Positions 1 through 12,505 of a stretch of DNA of 64,000 bases are shown one piece after another. The notes beneath the pieces were generated by a model. It had not been told where the DNA came from, searched no databases, and was given only the letters and a program-made list of their open reading frames with translations. Made by a program: the position numbers and the translations under genes. How positions within the stretch are numbered: the first letter of the stretch is position 1; each line of letters opens with the position of its first letter. Source of the DNA: Phylloscopus collybita (Eukaryota > Chordata > Aves > Passeriformes > Phylloscopidae); the NCBI GenBank assembly GCA_027886175.1, contig JAJNNQ010000011.1, forward strand, positions 1,922,001-1,986,000, in the 5' to 3' direction.

Positions 1-835
1 CCTGGTATTGAGCCCCTGGGAAAGGCAGGGCTTTTGGAGCCAGAGGTCTCTCCCTGTAATGCTCCTGTGCTGCCAGTCAGGAAATCAGATGGGATCCACA
101 GAATGGTGCAGGACCTAAGAACAATAAACGAGATTCTGAAACCCAGGCACCCCACCCAGTCTCAGATCCTGACACCATCTGGAACCAGGTTCCCTCCTCA
201 CACTGCTCCCATTCAGCCCTTGATGGAAAAGATGCTTTCTGGGGATGCCCACTCACACAGGATGGTGAACAGGGTTTGGCCTTGGAGTGGGAACAAGAGG
301 GAGAAGGGAAAATGGGAAAGACATGGACGGTGCTGCTGCAGGGATGCAGGGAAGCACCAGCCTGATTGGGGCCAGTCTTGCAGAAAACATCAAAAGAATT
401 CACCTCACCCCCAGGGATTGGGTTAATGCAGGGTGTGGGTGACTCCAGCTCCAGTCAGGAGGACAAGAAGAAGTGGTAGAAGAAGCCTCTGTGAAATGCC
501 TCAGTTTTCAGGCTAAAAAGCATCTTGGAGTATTTGACAAAAAAGCAGAAACGGTCGAGAAAAAGATTAAATATTTGGGACATATTTTGGCTGAAGTTTT
601 CTGGTGTATTTACCCAGAGAGGGTCCAAGCAATCTGAGAAGTAACCTTACCCAGGACTAAAAAGGAGATGTGACAGTTCTGAGGATTAACAGGGAATTGC
701 AGGACCTGCACTGAGGATTCTCTGCTCCAGCCAGAACATTGTGTGACTTTGTAACCCCAGACAGCCTCAGTGTTATGGGATGGACACGAGAAAGAGAACA
801 AAGCTGGAGAAAATAAAAACCCAAAATGATAGATG
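1..835 (+). mobile_element. ERV class I pol remnant (reverse transcriptase)
   Basis: Broken frames encode reverse-transcriptase-like pieces: the conserved block around VLPVRKSDG / MVQDLRTINE near 60-150, a YLGHIL-like block near 570-590 and a VTPDSPSV-like connection-domain block near 740-800. This order is typical of gammaretrovirus-like pol. Frameshifts and stops interrupt it repeatedly and the sequence between the blocks is shortened, so it is a dead copy. The mirrored copy at 6761-8030 keeps more of the upstream part. The ERV1 assignment rests on motif recognition, not on a search. Confidence 0.8.
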
Positions 836-2045
836 CCCCAGCCATGGCTCTCCCAGGCTCAGGAACTGGAATTGCCTGGGAATGTCAAACAGGCCACGGC
901 TGAGCCTGCACTGAAGGCAAGGGAGCAGCAGCCAGGGCTCCACAGCGGGGGAAGCCCCTGTGCCTGCCCACAGATCCTCTGCTGGAATGCTCTGCCTGGG
1001 CACCCTCCCTTGGCATCTCCAGGCACTGCGGGCCAATCCTTGCTGCCACTGCTGCAGCTTCAGGGCTTTCTGTGCCTGCACTGCCACAGGGGCTGGGGAG
1101 ACACCGGGAGAATTCCACTCTGGGCCTCAGCCAGACTCACACTCTGGGCTGGCTGGGCTTAGATGGGTGCAAAATAGACCGACTTTAAAATTGTTTTTGA
1201 TTTCATTTCTCCACTCAGCCTCGGTTGGCCTTTGCCCCGGGGAAAGGAATTTTCAAGGTTTTATTTGAAGGGATGTTACAGCACTCAGCAGAGATGAGTT
1301 GAACATCTCACCAGACTGGGAAGAGCCCAAAAGATCCCCACAGAGAGAACGACCATCAACAAAACATCAACGACCATCAGCAACCAGCAACCAACACCCA
1401 CCCCAGACACTGCCCCTGGAAGAGCTGCAGACACCTGGGCTGGAAAAGGCTGAGAAGGAATTCCAGCAGTGCAGACCTGATTAACATCAGAGGCAAAGGA
1501 ATCCGGGTCCCACAGGAAATCAAATCCTGAGATCTCAGCAACACGGAAGCAATGAACATCAAACCAAGGGATTTCTATGGGTTCAGACTGTAAAAAATTT
1601 AGGGAAAAAACCAGTAAAACTCACATGGCATGGAATGATTTTCTCTGCACACCGGGCTATGTGTGGATGAAATGATTTCTGTTGCACATCCTGGCCAGAA
1701 TCAAGTGATGCCTTGACTCTCTGACACTAAAGATATTGTTGGAGCATTTTTGTTTTTCCTACAGTTTCAGTGACACGATGACACCATTAGAACAATTTTT
1801 TGCAATAATCCTGCTCTTTAGTTCTCAGTTAGATTTGGGCCAGGGCTGTGAGAATCAATTTTTAGTCTTAGAAGAAGTAGAAAAACCTTGATTGCTTTGG
1901 AATGCTTTTGTGTGTGTTTGTGCGTGGCTGTCAGTGATCACAAAATTTTGGTACATGGGTTTTTCAAAGCTAACCTTTAAATTCCATTTTGCAAAACCAG
2001 AAAAAGCTTTAAAGGTGACCCTTAAACGAATAAAAAGTTAACAGA
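836..2045 (+). mobile_element. ERV internal region, unassigned
   Basis: Follows the RT connection block directly, with the join near 850, which suggests an internal deletion of the RNase H and integrase part. It has no recognisable protein domain on either strand. The same segment occurs inverted at about 5590-6760 and again at about 57750-58797, so it belongs to the repeat. In the third copy it lies beyond an integrase fragment, which would fit the 3' (env-side) internal part of the provirus, but no env motif was found. It ends in an A-rich run near 2050-2070. Confidence 0.5.
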
Positions 2046-2829
2046 CTATGGGAAAAAAAAAAAAAAAAAAAGCAGCAGATTGCCTCGGGACACATGTGAG
2101 TCATTAAGTGGCTGCCCAGGAAGAGAGATTCCTCCAGGCAGGCAGGAGAGGAGCTTTAGAAATGCAAATTAACACTGCTGGGGAAAAGTGTGGACAATGC
2201 ACCAGGGGCTCCTTGCCTGGGGCAGGAATTGGGCTGATTCCCTCTGTCTCTCAGCCCAAGCTCTGCCTGCTCACAAAGACAGAATTTGCACAGCTAAAGG
2301 CAGAGCCCGGAGTGAGGATCTCTGACTCTGCAACAGAAATGGGTTCAATTGCAAAGGGAAACAGCAAACGGAAAATTTGAGAAAGCTTCACTAAAATAAG
2401 TGGGAGGCAATCACCCCTCTCCCCACTCCAACATGTGCTGTCCCTGTCTGTGTCACACAGGGAGCATCAGAGCACTGAAGTGTTTCTGCTGCCACAAGTT
2501 CAGAGAAATCAGTTGGGAATCCAAGAATGTGAGGATTTAACTACAGAAAAGAGACAAATTGATGCAGCCCTGGCTGGATGGAGCACCCAAAAATGGGGAA
2601 AAGATGAAACGGCCACCAGAACAAATCCCACAACACCACGGAGCAGCCCCTGGGAACCCCAAGGAATTCAGATCAGGAGCCAAAAAACCTAGTGATCATT
2701 CCAATGGTATAACTGAAACGGATACAAAAGCACAGGGAATGAAGTCACGGAGAATAATCCCAAAACCAAAGAGGACCCAGGAAGAAAAAAAAGTCAGTGA
2801 GTGAATCTGCTTGGAGATAGGGCCGGGGA

Positions 2830-3280
2830 CTTGGAGATAAGGAAGGAATGCGAGAAACTCATCAGTATCAGAAAATGTTACTCATTGACACGGACTGCTG
2901 CTCAGCCAAGATCCTGCTGAATTCCTGAACACGGAGAAGAAGAACAAAGCCTGAACAGAGCCAGGAATATCGGATGTTATACAAAAGGGGGGTGCATATT
3001 AACGAGGACATGCAGCAGGGGGATCGGGAAGGCTGAACTTTCCAAGGACCTTCGCCAGCGGGCAAAGGGAGAGGGAGATGCAGAAGGGAAAATCAGGATA
3101 AAAAGGAGGCTGCGAACTACAACAATTGGAGAGACCGCATGGCAAATGCCGCATGGCCTCTCCCTTTGTTCATGAATAAAGTCACTTTTACAGGACTCCT
3201 CTGGCTCCTTCGGGCACAGAAACAACCTCTGGCGATGCCAATTTTCCCGCTCAGGCCCGGGGACAGCGCAGCGCCTCCGT
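2830..3280 (+). mobile_element. ERV LTR, plus orientation
   Basis: LTR-like segment with a TATTAA box near 2996, an AATAAA signal near 3174 and an R/U5-like tail. The same sequence occurs inverted at 4266-4690 and, more diverged, at 56760-57240 (+) and 61090-61575 (-). In the last two the tail is followed by a retroviral-leader-like sequence, which supports the LTR call. The 5' boundary is not resolved. The stretch before it (2070-2830) belongs to the same mirrored repeat and shows no recognisable coding domain. Confidence 0.65.
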
Positions 3281-4265
3281 CCTACCCACAGGAACCGGGA
3301 CGAGCCAGCGCTGCTCCGGCCCCGGCTCCTGCCCAGGCACCCGCGGGAAGGAGACCGCGGGCAGCCGCTCCCGCAGCGCCCTCAGGGCACGGGGAACACG
3401 GCGCGGACACGGCACAACCCAGCCACAGCCAGAGCCCCCTGCCGCCCCCTCCGCCCGCAGCCAGCCCCGAGCCCCGGCACAACCCAGCGCGGCTCCCACC
3501 TGCGCCGGGGCCGCTCCTCAGCCGAGGTTTCCGAGCAATGGCGGAGTCAGCGAAATGGAGGCGAGACCGTGCCCCGGGCAGAGCCCGCCACTCCTCGGGA
3601 TTGGCTGGTTCTTCCGTCACTCTTCCTTCTCGTGCGCTGATTGGGCAGAGCGGGAACAAGCACAGCCCTGGTTCCGCCCCCCGGGCGCCCCCGGCCCGCG
3701 TTGGGCCCCGCCGGGGCCGGGCTGGCTCCACCCCCCTGGGGCCGCCGCTTTTCGGAGCCTGTCAATCAACGCTGACGGGATCTTAGCCACGCCCACAGAG
3801 GGGTGACAGTGGGGGTGGGTTCACTGAGCCGTGTGCAGAGCCCGCCCCTGGTTCGCTGCCATTGGCTGCCGCTACCGTCACTCCTGCTTCTGGCTGCGCG
3901 CTGATTGGGCAGAGCGGGGAGAAGGACAGCCTTGGCTTTTCAGGGGCGCCATTTTCGGATCCTCGGTGTGGAGGAGGCGGCGGCGGCGGCGGAGCTCGGA
4001 GGCGGCCCCGGCGCAGGTGGGAGCCGCGCTGGGTTGTGCCGGGGCTCGGGGCTGGCTGCGGGCGGAGGGGGCGGCAGGGGGCTCTGGCTGTGGCTGGGTT
4101 GTGCCGTGTCCGCGCCGTGTTCCCCGTGCCCTGAGGGCGCTGCGGGAGCGGCTGCCCGCGGTCTCCTTCCCGCGGGTGCCTGGGCAGGAGCCGGGGCCGG
4201 AGCAGCGCTGGCTCGTCCCGGTTCCTGTGGGTAGGACGGAGGCGCTGCGCTGTCCCCGGGCCTGT
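3281..4265. promoter_or_regulatory. CpG-rich bidirectional promoter at palindrome centre
   Basis: GC- and CpG-dense block between two outward-facing LTRs. The unique centre (3515-4002) carries two copies of a CCAAT-containing segment in the same orientation (about 3600-3670 and 3858-3925), each with ATTGGCTG, a CCGTCACTC-like site and CTGATTGGGC, plus GC boxes. On each side lies a putative noncoding first exon ending in the same donor: plus strand about 3950-4016, with intron GTGGGAGC from 4017; minus strand about 3595-3500, with GT at 3499-3498. Inference: a divergent promoter whose plus arm could serve the zinc-finger gene at 8331 and whose minus arm would serve a gene outside the window. 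Confidence 0.6.
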
Positions 4266-4690
4266 GCGGTAAAATTGGCATCGCCAGAGATTTCTGTGCC
4301 CGAAGGAGCCAGAGGAGTCCTGTAAAAGTGACTTTATTCATGAACAAAGGGAGAAGCCATGCGGCATTTGCCATGCGGTCTCTCCAATTGTTGTAGTTCG
4401 CAGCCTCCTTTTTATCCTGATTTTCCCTTCTGCATCTGCCTCTCCCTTTGCCCAGTGGCGAAGGTCCTTGGAAAGTTCAGCCTTCCCGATCTGCCTGCTG
4501 CATGTCCTCGTTAATATGCACCCCCCTTTTGTATAACATCCGATATTCCTGGCTCTGTTCAGGCTTAGTTCTTCTTCTCCGTGTTGAGGAATTCAGCAGG
4601 ACCTTGACTGAGCAGCAGTCCGTGTCAATGAGTAACATTTTCTGAAACTGATGGTTTCTCCTTTCCTTCCTTATCTCCAATTCCCCGGCC
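4266..4690 (-). mobile_element. ERV LTR, minus orientation
   Basis: Mirror of the LTR at 2830-3280. On the minus strand it has a TATTAA box near 4514, an AATAAA signal near 4333 and the same R/U5-like tail toward 4266. In this arm it lies downstream of the pol remnant at 6761-8030 in the minus sense, so it sits where a 3' LTR would be. The interval 4691-5445 is further mirrored repeat with no recognisable domain. Confidence 0.65.
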
Positions 4691-5445
4691 CTATCTCCAA
4701 GCAGATTCACTCATTGACTCTGTTTTTGCTTCCTGGTTCCTCTTTGGTTTTTGGATTATTCTCAGTGACTTTATTCCCTGTGCTTTTGTGTCCATTTCAG
4801 TTATGCCATAGGAATGCTCACTGGGTTCTCTGGCTCCTGATCTGAATTCCTTGGGATTCCCAGGGGCTGCTCCGTGGTGTTGTGGGATTTGTTCTGGTGG
4901 CCGTTCATCTTTTCCCCATTTTTGGGTGCTACCTCCAGCCAGGGCTGCATCAATTTGTCTCTTTTCTGTAATTAAATCCTCACATTCTTGGATTCCCAAC
5001 TGATTTCTCTGAACTTGTGGCAGCAGAAACACTCCAGTGCTCTGATGCTCCCTGTGTGACACAGACAGGGACAGCACATGTTGGAGTGGGGAGAGGGGTG
5101 ATTGCTTCCCACTTATTTTAGTGAAGCTTTCTCAACATTTTCCCTTTGCTGTTTCCCTTTGCAGCTGAACCAATTTCTGTTGCAGAGTCAGAGATCCTCA
5201 CTCCGGGCTCAGCCTTTAGCTGTGCAAATTCTGTCTTTGTGAGCAGGCAGAGCTTGGGCTGAGGGACAGAGGGAATCAGCCCAATTCCTGCCCCAGGCAA
5301 GGAGCCCCTGGTGCATTGTCCACACTTTTCCCCAGCAGTGTGAATTTGCATTTCTAAAGCTCCTCTCCTGCCTGCCTGGAGGAATCTCTCTTCCTGGGTA
5401 GGCACTGAATGATTCACATTTCGCCCTCGGGCAATCTGCGTTTTC

Positions 5446-5575
5446 TCTCTGGTTTTTTTGGTGGGTTTTTTTGGTTGTGTTTTTTTTTTTTCTTCTTCTT
5501 GTTTGTTTTTGTTTGTTTGTTTGTTTTTGTGGGGTTTTTTTGTTTGTTTGTTTTTTCTTTTTTTTCTTTTCATAC
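5446..5575. repeat. T/G-rich low-complexity tract
   Basis: A run of T tracts broken by GTTTG and GGG, about 130 bases long. The mirrored position in the left arm has only about 20 A, so the tract expanded, or the other contracted, after the arms formed. Confidence 0.85.
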
Positions 5576-5589
5576 CATAGTCTATTAAC

Positions 5590-6760
5590 TTTTTATTCGT
5601 TATAGGTCACCTTTAAAGGCTCTTCTGGTTTTCCAAATGTAATCTGAAGGTGAACTCTGAAAAACAAATATAGCAATATTTTCTGATCACTGAGAGCTGC
5701 ACACAAACACACACAAAAACATTCCAAAGCAATCAAGACTTTTCTGTTTCTTCTCCTAAGACTAAAACTAGATTCTCACAGCCCTGGCCCAATCCTAACT
5801 ACAATATAAATGTAGGATATTGCAAAAAAATTATTCTAATGGTAATCTTGCCACTGAAACTGTGGGAAAACCCAAAACTCTACAACAATATCTTCAGTGT
5901 TAGGGAGTCAAGGCATTACTTGATTCTGGCCAGGACGGGCAACAGAAATCATTTCATCCACACATAGCCCGCTGTGCAGAGAAAATCATTCCATGCCATG
6001 TGAGTTTTACTGGAATTTTCCTAAACTTTTTACAATCTGAACTCATAGAAATCCCTTGGTTTGATGTTCATTGCTTCCAAGTTGCTGAGGTCTCAGGATT
6101 TGATTTCCTGTTGGACCCAGATTCCTTTGCCTCTGATGTTAATCAGGGCTGCACTCCTGGAATTCCTTCTCAGCCTTTTCCAGCCCAGGTGTCTGCAGCT
6201 CTTCCAGGGGCAGTGTCTGGGCTGGGTGTTGGTTGCTGGTTGCTGATGGTCGTTGATGTTTTGTTGATGGTCGTTCTCTCTGTGGGGATCTTTTGGGCTC
6301 TTCCCAGTCTGGTGAGATGTTCAACTCATCTCTGCTGAGTGCTGTAACATCCCTTCAAATAAAACCTTGAAAATTCCTTTCCCCGGGGCAAAGGCCAACC
6401 GAGGCTGAGTGGAGGAATGAAATCAAAAACAATTTTAAAGTCGGTCTCTTTTCCACCCATCTAAGCCCAGCCAGCCCAGAGTGTGAGTGTGGCTGAGGCC
6501 CAGAGTGGAATTCTCCCGGTGTCTCCCCAGCCCCTGTGGCAGTGCAGGCACAGAAAGCCCTGAAGCTGCAGCAGTGGCAGCAAGGATTGGCCCGCAGTGC
6601 CTGGAGATGCCAAGGGAGGGTGCCCAGGCAGAGCATTCCAGCAGAGGATCTGTGGGCAGGCACAGGGGCTTCCCCCGCTGTGGAGCCCTGGCTGCTGCTC
6701 CCTTACCTTCAGTGCAGGCTCAGCCGTGGCCTGTTTGACATTCCCAGGCAATTCCATTTC
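5590..6760 (-). mobile_element. ERV internal region, unassigned (second copy)
   Basis: Reverse complement of about 850-2045 and same-orientation homologue of 57750-58797. No intact frame or recognised domain was found. In the minus sense it lies between RT (upstream) and the LTR (downstream). Confidence 0.5.
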
Positions 6761-8030
6761 CTTTGCTGAGCCTGGGAGGGCCATGGCTGGGGCATCTATC
6801 ATTTTGGGTTTTTATTTTCTCCAGCTTTGTTCTCTTTCTCGTGTCCATCCCATAACACTGCGGCTGTCTGGGGTTACAAAGTCACACAATGTTCTGGCTG
6901 GAGCAGAGAATCCTCAGTCCAGTTCCTGCAATTCCCTGTTAATCCTCAGAACTGTCACATCTCCTTTTTAGTCCTGGGTAGGGTAAGGTTACTTCTGAGA
7001 TTCCTTGCACCTTCTCTGGGTAAATACACCAGAAAACTTCAGCCAAAATATGTCCCAAATATTTAATCTTTTTCTCGACACCTTCTGCTTTTTTATCAAA
7101 TACTCCAAGAAGCTTTTTAGCCTGAAAACTGAGGCATTTCTCAGAGGCTTCTTCTACCACTTCTTCTTGTCCTCCTGACTGGAGCTGGAGTCACCCACAC
7201 CCTGCATTAACCCAATCCCTGGGGGTGAGGTGAATGCTTTTGATGTTTTCTGCAAGGCTTGCCCCAATCAGGCTGGTGCTTCCCTGCATCCCTGCAGAAG
7301 AACCGTCCATGTCTTTCCCATTTTCCCTTCTCCCTCTTGTTCCCACTCCAAGGCCAAACCCTGTTCACCATCCTGTGTGAGTGGGCATCCCCAGAAAGCA
7401 TCTTTTCCATCAAGGGCTGAATGGGAGCAGTGTGAGGAGGGAACCTGGTTCCAGATGGTGTCAGGATCTGAGACTGTGGGGTGCCTGGGTTTCAGAATCT
7501 CGTTTATTGTTCTTAGGTCCTGCACCATTCTGTGGATTCCATCTGATTTCCTGACTGGCAGCACAGGAGCATTACAGGGAGAGACCCCTGGCTCCAAAAG
7601 CCCTGCCTTTCCCAGGGGCTCAAGAACAGGCTGTGAGCCCTTCCTTCCCTCCCTGGGAATAGGGGATTGCTTTTAGACCCCACTTGTCCTGGTTGCTTCA
7701 GAGGAATTTGGAGAGGCTGGGGATCTGATTTTCCCAATTTCCCTGGGGCTGCCCACACTTCTGGGTTCACTTCAGCCCAGGCCTTGCCAGACATTTGTCA
7801 CAGAGGTACAGGAGAACTAGCCTGTGTATCACCTTTGACAATATTAATTTGCATTCCCAATTTAGCCATCAAATCCCTTCCCAATGAATGACAATCACAT
7901 TTAGGAGCAAATGAGAATTCCTGCATTTCCAACCCATCCCCACCTCTGGTAATAGTGGTTGAATAAAACACAGCTGCTCATCTTTCCCACTTACCCCCTG
8001 AATAATCAAAGACATTTTTGGCCTTTTCCC
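6761..8030 (-). mobile_element. ERV class I pro-pol remnant
   Basis: Minus-strand remnant that starts further upstream than the left-arm copy. Around 7850-7890 it encodes a retroviral-protease C-terminal block (GRDLMAKLGMQI-like). An RT N-terminal block (EVNPEVWAAPGKLG-like) follows near 7740-7790, the VLPVRKSDG / MVQDLRTINE block near 7510-7580, the KYLGHIL block near 7050 and the connection block near 6800-6900. Stops and frameshifts break it into short pieces. Protease followed directly by RT is the gammaretroviral pol order. Confidence 0.82.
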
Positions 8031-9266
<1,236 letters not shown>

Positions 9267-9539
9267 GGGAAGCCCTGGGAGTGCCCTGAGAGTGGGAAGA
9301 GCTTCGTGCGCTGCTCCAGCTCCATCCCCCGTGGGAGGAACGGCGTTGGATGATCCCCAGTGACCCCTGTTGGGCAGAGCTGTGGTGATCCCTGTTGGGA
9401 AGACACCTGCCTGGGGGGCTCCACATCTTCCTGAGATGGCTCTTCCTGGCTCCCTGTGGGCACCTGGGTGAACACAGAAGCAGGAACATCCATCAGGACA
9501 CAGACCGACACTGGGAATTCCTTGGGGAGAGGAGATTTG

Positions 9540-9972
9540 TGGTTTTAGTTAGTTTTAGCTAGCTGAATTTATAAAGTTTTTTGGATTTTTTTTTTTTTTT
9601 TAGATGGTTTCAATTTGTTCTAGACGGAAAAATTTAGAAGAGCAGTGAGGGCTTGCAATTGCAGCCTGCTGGGGCCTGGAGTTTTAGAGGCAGTGGGACT
9701 GGTGAGAGACTGAGTGAGCTGAGCTGTATTTGCAGCAAAGATATTTTTAGTTTGTTTTTTTTTTTTTCAGAGCAGTGATAAGTTTTATTGGTTTATATTA
9801 TTCATTCTTTGGGCTTGTGGGCATCTTGTTTGTTAAATAAATAGTTTTTTCTAGTTTTCTCTGAAGAAGTTCTTTCTTTTTTGGACTGGCTGAGAGAAGG
9901 AGCCGTTTAAGATTGCTTTCCAGAGGAACCCCCTTTGGAGGTTTCCTCCCAAATTTGCCCTAAACCAAGACA
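9540..9972 (+). mobile_element. ERV class II-like LTR downstream of zinc-finger copy 1
   Basis: Contains an AATAAA signal near 9835 and ends ...CCAAGACA at 9972, followed by a primer-binding-like site at 9984-10002. The inverted copy at 55177-55196 keeps the better form, which reads TGGCGCCCAACATGGGGCTC on the minus strand and resembles a lysine-tRNA-type site. The same LTR follows all three zinc-finger exons, so the insertion predates their duplication; for that reason its 5' end cannot be set by comparing copies. It may supply the gene's poly(A) signal. Confidence 0.68.
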
Positions 9973-11120
9973 TATATTGTTATTGGCTCCCAAGTGGGGC
10001 TCAAAAAATATATTAGTGAGATTTTAGTTATACTTTATAGAAAAATAAAATAGTCAGTAGCCGTGTTGCTCCTTAAATCCCTAATGTCTCTTAAAATAAA
10101 ATCCTTTCCGTGTTTCTGTTCCCTAAGCTTTTTTAAAATTTTAATATCTTTTTAGTCCCTCAATTTGTTTTCTTCTCCAAAAATAGCTCCAATGTTGCCC
10201 CTAACACATAACTTTTACACTAAAAATACACAAATTAAAATATCTATTGTTCTAAGCTCAGTAATTATAATTTATAAAAGGCTTCTACAAGTAGTGGAGT
10301 TTGTGACAAGGATATTTAGTTTATAACTTGTTCATCCTACCCTGCATCCTAGTTCCAGTATTTTGAAAACTTACTAATTGTTGCGCCCAGTTTGTGAAAA
10401 AAAAGTAACAAATAAAGCTTTCCAGTCTTTTCTTTCCTTCTTCTCTTTTAAATCAGTTACATCACTTTTAATAAATGATCACTATCCCCTAAATATTAAT
10501 TAAACCACTCTCCGAATATTTAATCTAGTAAGCTTCCTCTATACAGTTTACAGCTTTTCTAAAATAAAGTCTGAGCTTTCCAGAAAGGCTGATAAAACTG
10601 CTAAACTAAAAATAAACCCAAAAATAAACCCCAGTGTAAAGAATCCTGAATAGTGTAAAAAATAAAAAATAAACCGAAGCTTAAAAGATTTTTCTGATCC
10701 CTGAACTTAAATATACTCATGTAAACAAATTGAAAATCCAAATGAAATAAAAAATATCTAAAAAAATCCCACCGTAATAATTAAAAAAAAAATTATAGCA
10801 ATAAATTAAGCCCGTACATATGCTTATGCATGCTGCTAAATAATAATATAATAAATATAATCATATAAATATAATAAATATAATGATATATATGAAATAT
10901 AAATATAATGGATATATAAATATATATAAATATATATAAATATATAAATACATATAATATATAATATATAATATATATAAATAAATAATATAAAAATAAG
11001 TATATATAAAGATATAAATAACAAATATTTAAATAATAATAAATATATATGAATATATAAAAATAGTAAATATAATAAATATAATATTAAAAAAAATAAT
11101 ATTTAAAAATACTGTAAAAC
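9973..11120 (+). mobile_element. ERV leader, AT-rich, with TA-rich tract
   Basis: Leader-like sequence after the primer-binding site, very AT-rich and without a usable frame. From about 10836 to 11080 it becomes TATAAA/ATATAT-type low complexity. The inverted counterpart is at 54070-55176, where the TA tract lies at 54080-54340 and has diverged in length and phase. No gene is seen. Confidence 0.6.
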
Positions 11121-11124
11121 GGCA

Positions 11125-11860
11125 AATAAAAACGGGGGCAGATGTAAATCAGCAACTGCCCCAGTCACTCAAACTACAACCAACACCCACAACTACTCAA
11201 ACAGCAGCTAAACCAAACCATAAACCTAAATCAACAACTGTACCAAATAAAAAACTTTAATCATCATTTAAACCCAATAATAAACCCAAAACAGCAGCTA
11301 AACCAGACAGGGAGCCTAAAACACCGACAGTCGCCCAGCAAAAAAGCGCACACACAAAACTCATCAACCAGGAAACAATAATCCAAACAAAAACCCCTCA
11401 ATACCTCCCAACACCCAATCACAAACCCAACCGACCAACAGCAGATCACAAACCCAACCAACCAGCAAAAAACCAAAAGCTGCTATTAAATCCTTTTCCC
11501 TAAAAAACCTTCAAAAGCTAAAAGAAAAAGAATTCCACACTCAACAACCTAATAAATCTGTAATTAATTATTTAATCCATCTTTAAAATGCTGCAAACAG
11601 AGCTACAACTCTAAACGACACTCAAGCAAAGCATTTCAAATCCCTATCACAAAATCCAATTGTCAACCAAAAAATAATAAAAGACCCCAAACCCTTGCAG
11701 TCTCTGGGAACGGGTCCTGGGAAGTGAGGAACAAAAATATCTGTGTACAAACAATCTCTATATACAGCAAATCCAGTAAAAAACCGAAAAACAAAAAATT
11801 CAATGCTTTTAAAAAATGGCAGTAACAAAAATTGTCTTCTCAAATAACTGGAACACTAAA
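11125..11860 (+). mobile_element. ERV gag remnant
   Basis: Degenerate gag-like sequence: first a Lys/Pro/Thr/Asn-rich region with repeated NKPK / AAKP motifs, then a capsid-like piece (EAKHL...LSQNPVINQ type) near 11600-11750. This copy has frameshifts and stops; the inverted copy at 53380-54050 is more open. It is cut off at about 11878, where an ERVL-type LTR begins. The class II assignment rests on the upstream primer-binding site and on motif resemblance only. Confidence 0.5.
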
Positions 11861-11877
11861 AGCCCAAACTTAATACA

Positions 11878-12505
11878 TGTCATGGGTTATGGAACCAAAG
11901 ATGTGGATTCTATTTCATTTGTTGAAAGCAGCTGGGGAGATGTTTTTCTTTATCTCTTGTAACTCCAGGGGGGAGGGGGGCTGATGCTTTCTGATAACGG
12001 GCCAGCTGTTCAAACCAGGTGGGGCAGTGTTTCTTATCTCTTTCACCACCTGTCCACCCTCCAGGGGATATCTTCTGCTGATGGGCCATGCAGGCTCAGC
12101 AGTGACAGGACACATTCCATCATCCCATTGGGAGATGCTCCACCCAGGGTGGGAGGAGCCAACCATTCCTACCTGGATAAAAACTGAGACGTAGGAACAC
12201 CAGGGATCTGGTTCCACTGGATTCCCGGAGGAAGATCAGACCCTTCTCACCATCACTGGGCCCTTTTCTCTCAGGATCATCTCTGCCCCAACAGCACCAC
12301 ATCTGCCACTCCAGGAGGGCTGACTGTGGACTGCTCCCAACAGCCTGACCAACAGGGTGTCAGGTTGTATCTCTGACTCTGTCAGGGTTTCTGGGATTTT
12401 TGTTTGTTTGCTTGGGTTTATTTTGCACTCCTACATTTGTATTGTGAATATTCCTAGTCCAGAGCTGTTATTCCTGTTCCCAAATCTCTGCCTGGAAGCC
12501 CTGTA
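11878..12505 (+). mobile_element. ERVL-type LTR piece A
   Basis: Starts at about TGTCATGGGTT. It carries a TATA box in GGATAAAAAC at 12174-12183 and a conserved block around 12340-12500 that includes GGTGTCAGGTTGTA. The layout matches a common songbird ERVL LTR from general knowledge. The last part, about 160-190 bases, is duplicated at 13193-13380. It breaks off at about 12503. The inverted copy is at about 52680-53310. Confidence 0.6.

Larger units (their letters stand above)
1..3514 (+). repeat. Left arm of near-palindrome 1
   Basis: This stretch reappears as reverse complement at 4003-7631. Base 1 pairs with about 7631 and base 3514 with about 4003. Matching islands run through the RT fragment, the internal ERV region, the LTR and the GC-rich inner part. 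The arms differ by scattered substitutions and by a low-complexity length change: about 20 A at 2050 against a T/G tract of about 130 bases at 5446-5575. The left arm runs off the window edge, so its full length is unknown. Seen by direct comparison of both strands. Confidence 0.93.
4003..7631 (-). repeat. Right arm of near-palindrome 1
   Basis: Reverse-complement partner of 1-3514. Parts in order from the centre are: GC-rich first-exon/intron sequence, LTR in minus orientation, low-complexity T/G tract, unassigned ERV internal region, and RT remnant. Beyond 7631 the ERV continues to about 8030, where the left arm would lie outside the window. Confidence 0.93.

Noticed and set aside
3600..3670. 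MHC class II promoter module at the palindrome centre
   Set aside because: CTGATTGG and CCGTCAC are present, but no X box (RGCAAC) is found at the right distance; treated as CCAAT-type promoter sequence only.
3139..3786. 215-codon plus-strand frame in the palindrome
   Set aside because: It starts in an LTR and runs through a CpG-rich promoter-like block; composition is enough to explain it.
10836..11024. Tyr/Ile-rich minus-strand frame
   Set aside because: Translation of a TATA-type low-complexity tract.
11264..11476. Cys/Phe-rich minus-strand frame
   Set aside because: Antisense of the Lys/Pro/Asn-rich gag-like stretch.
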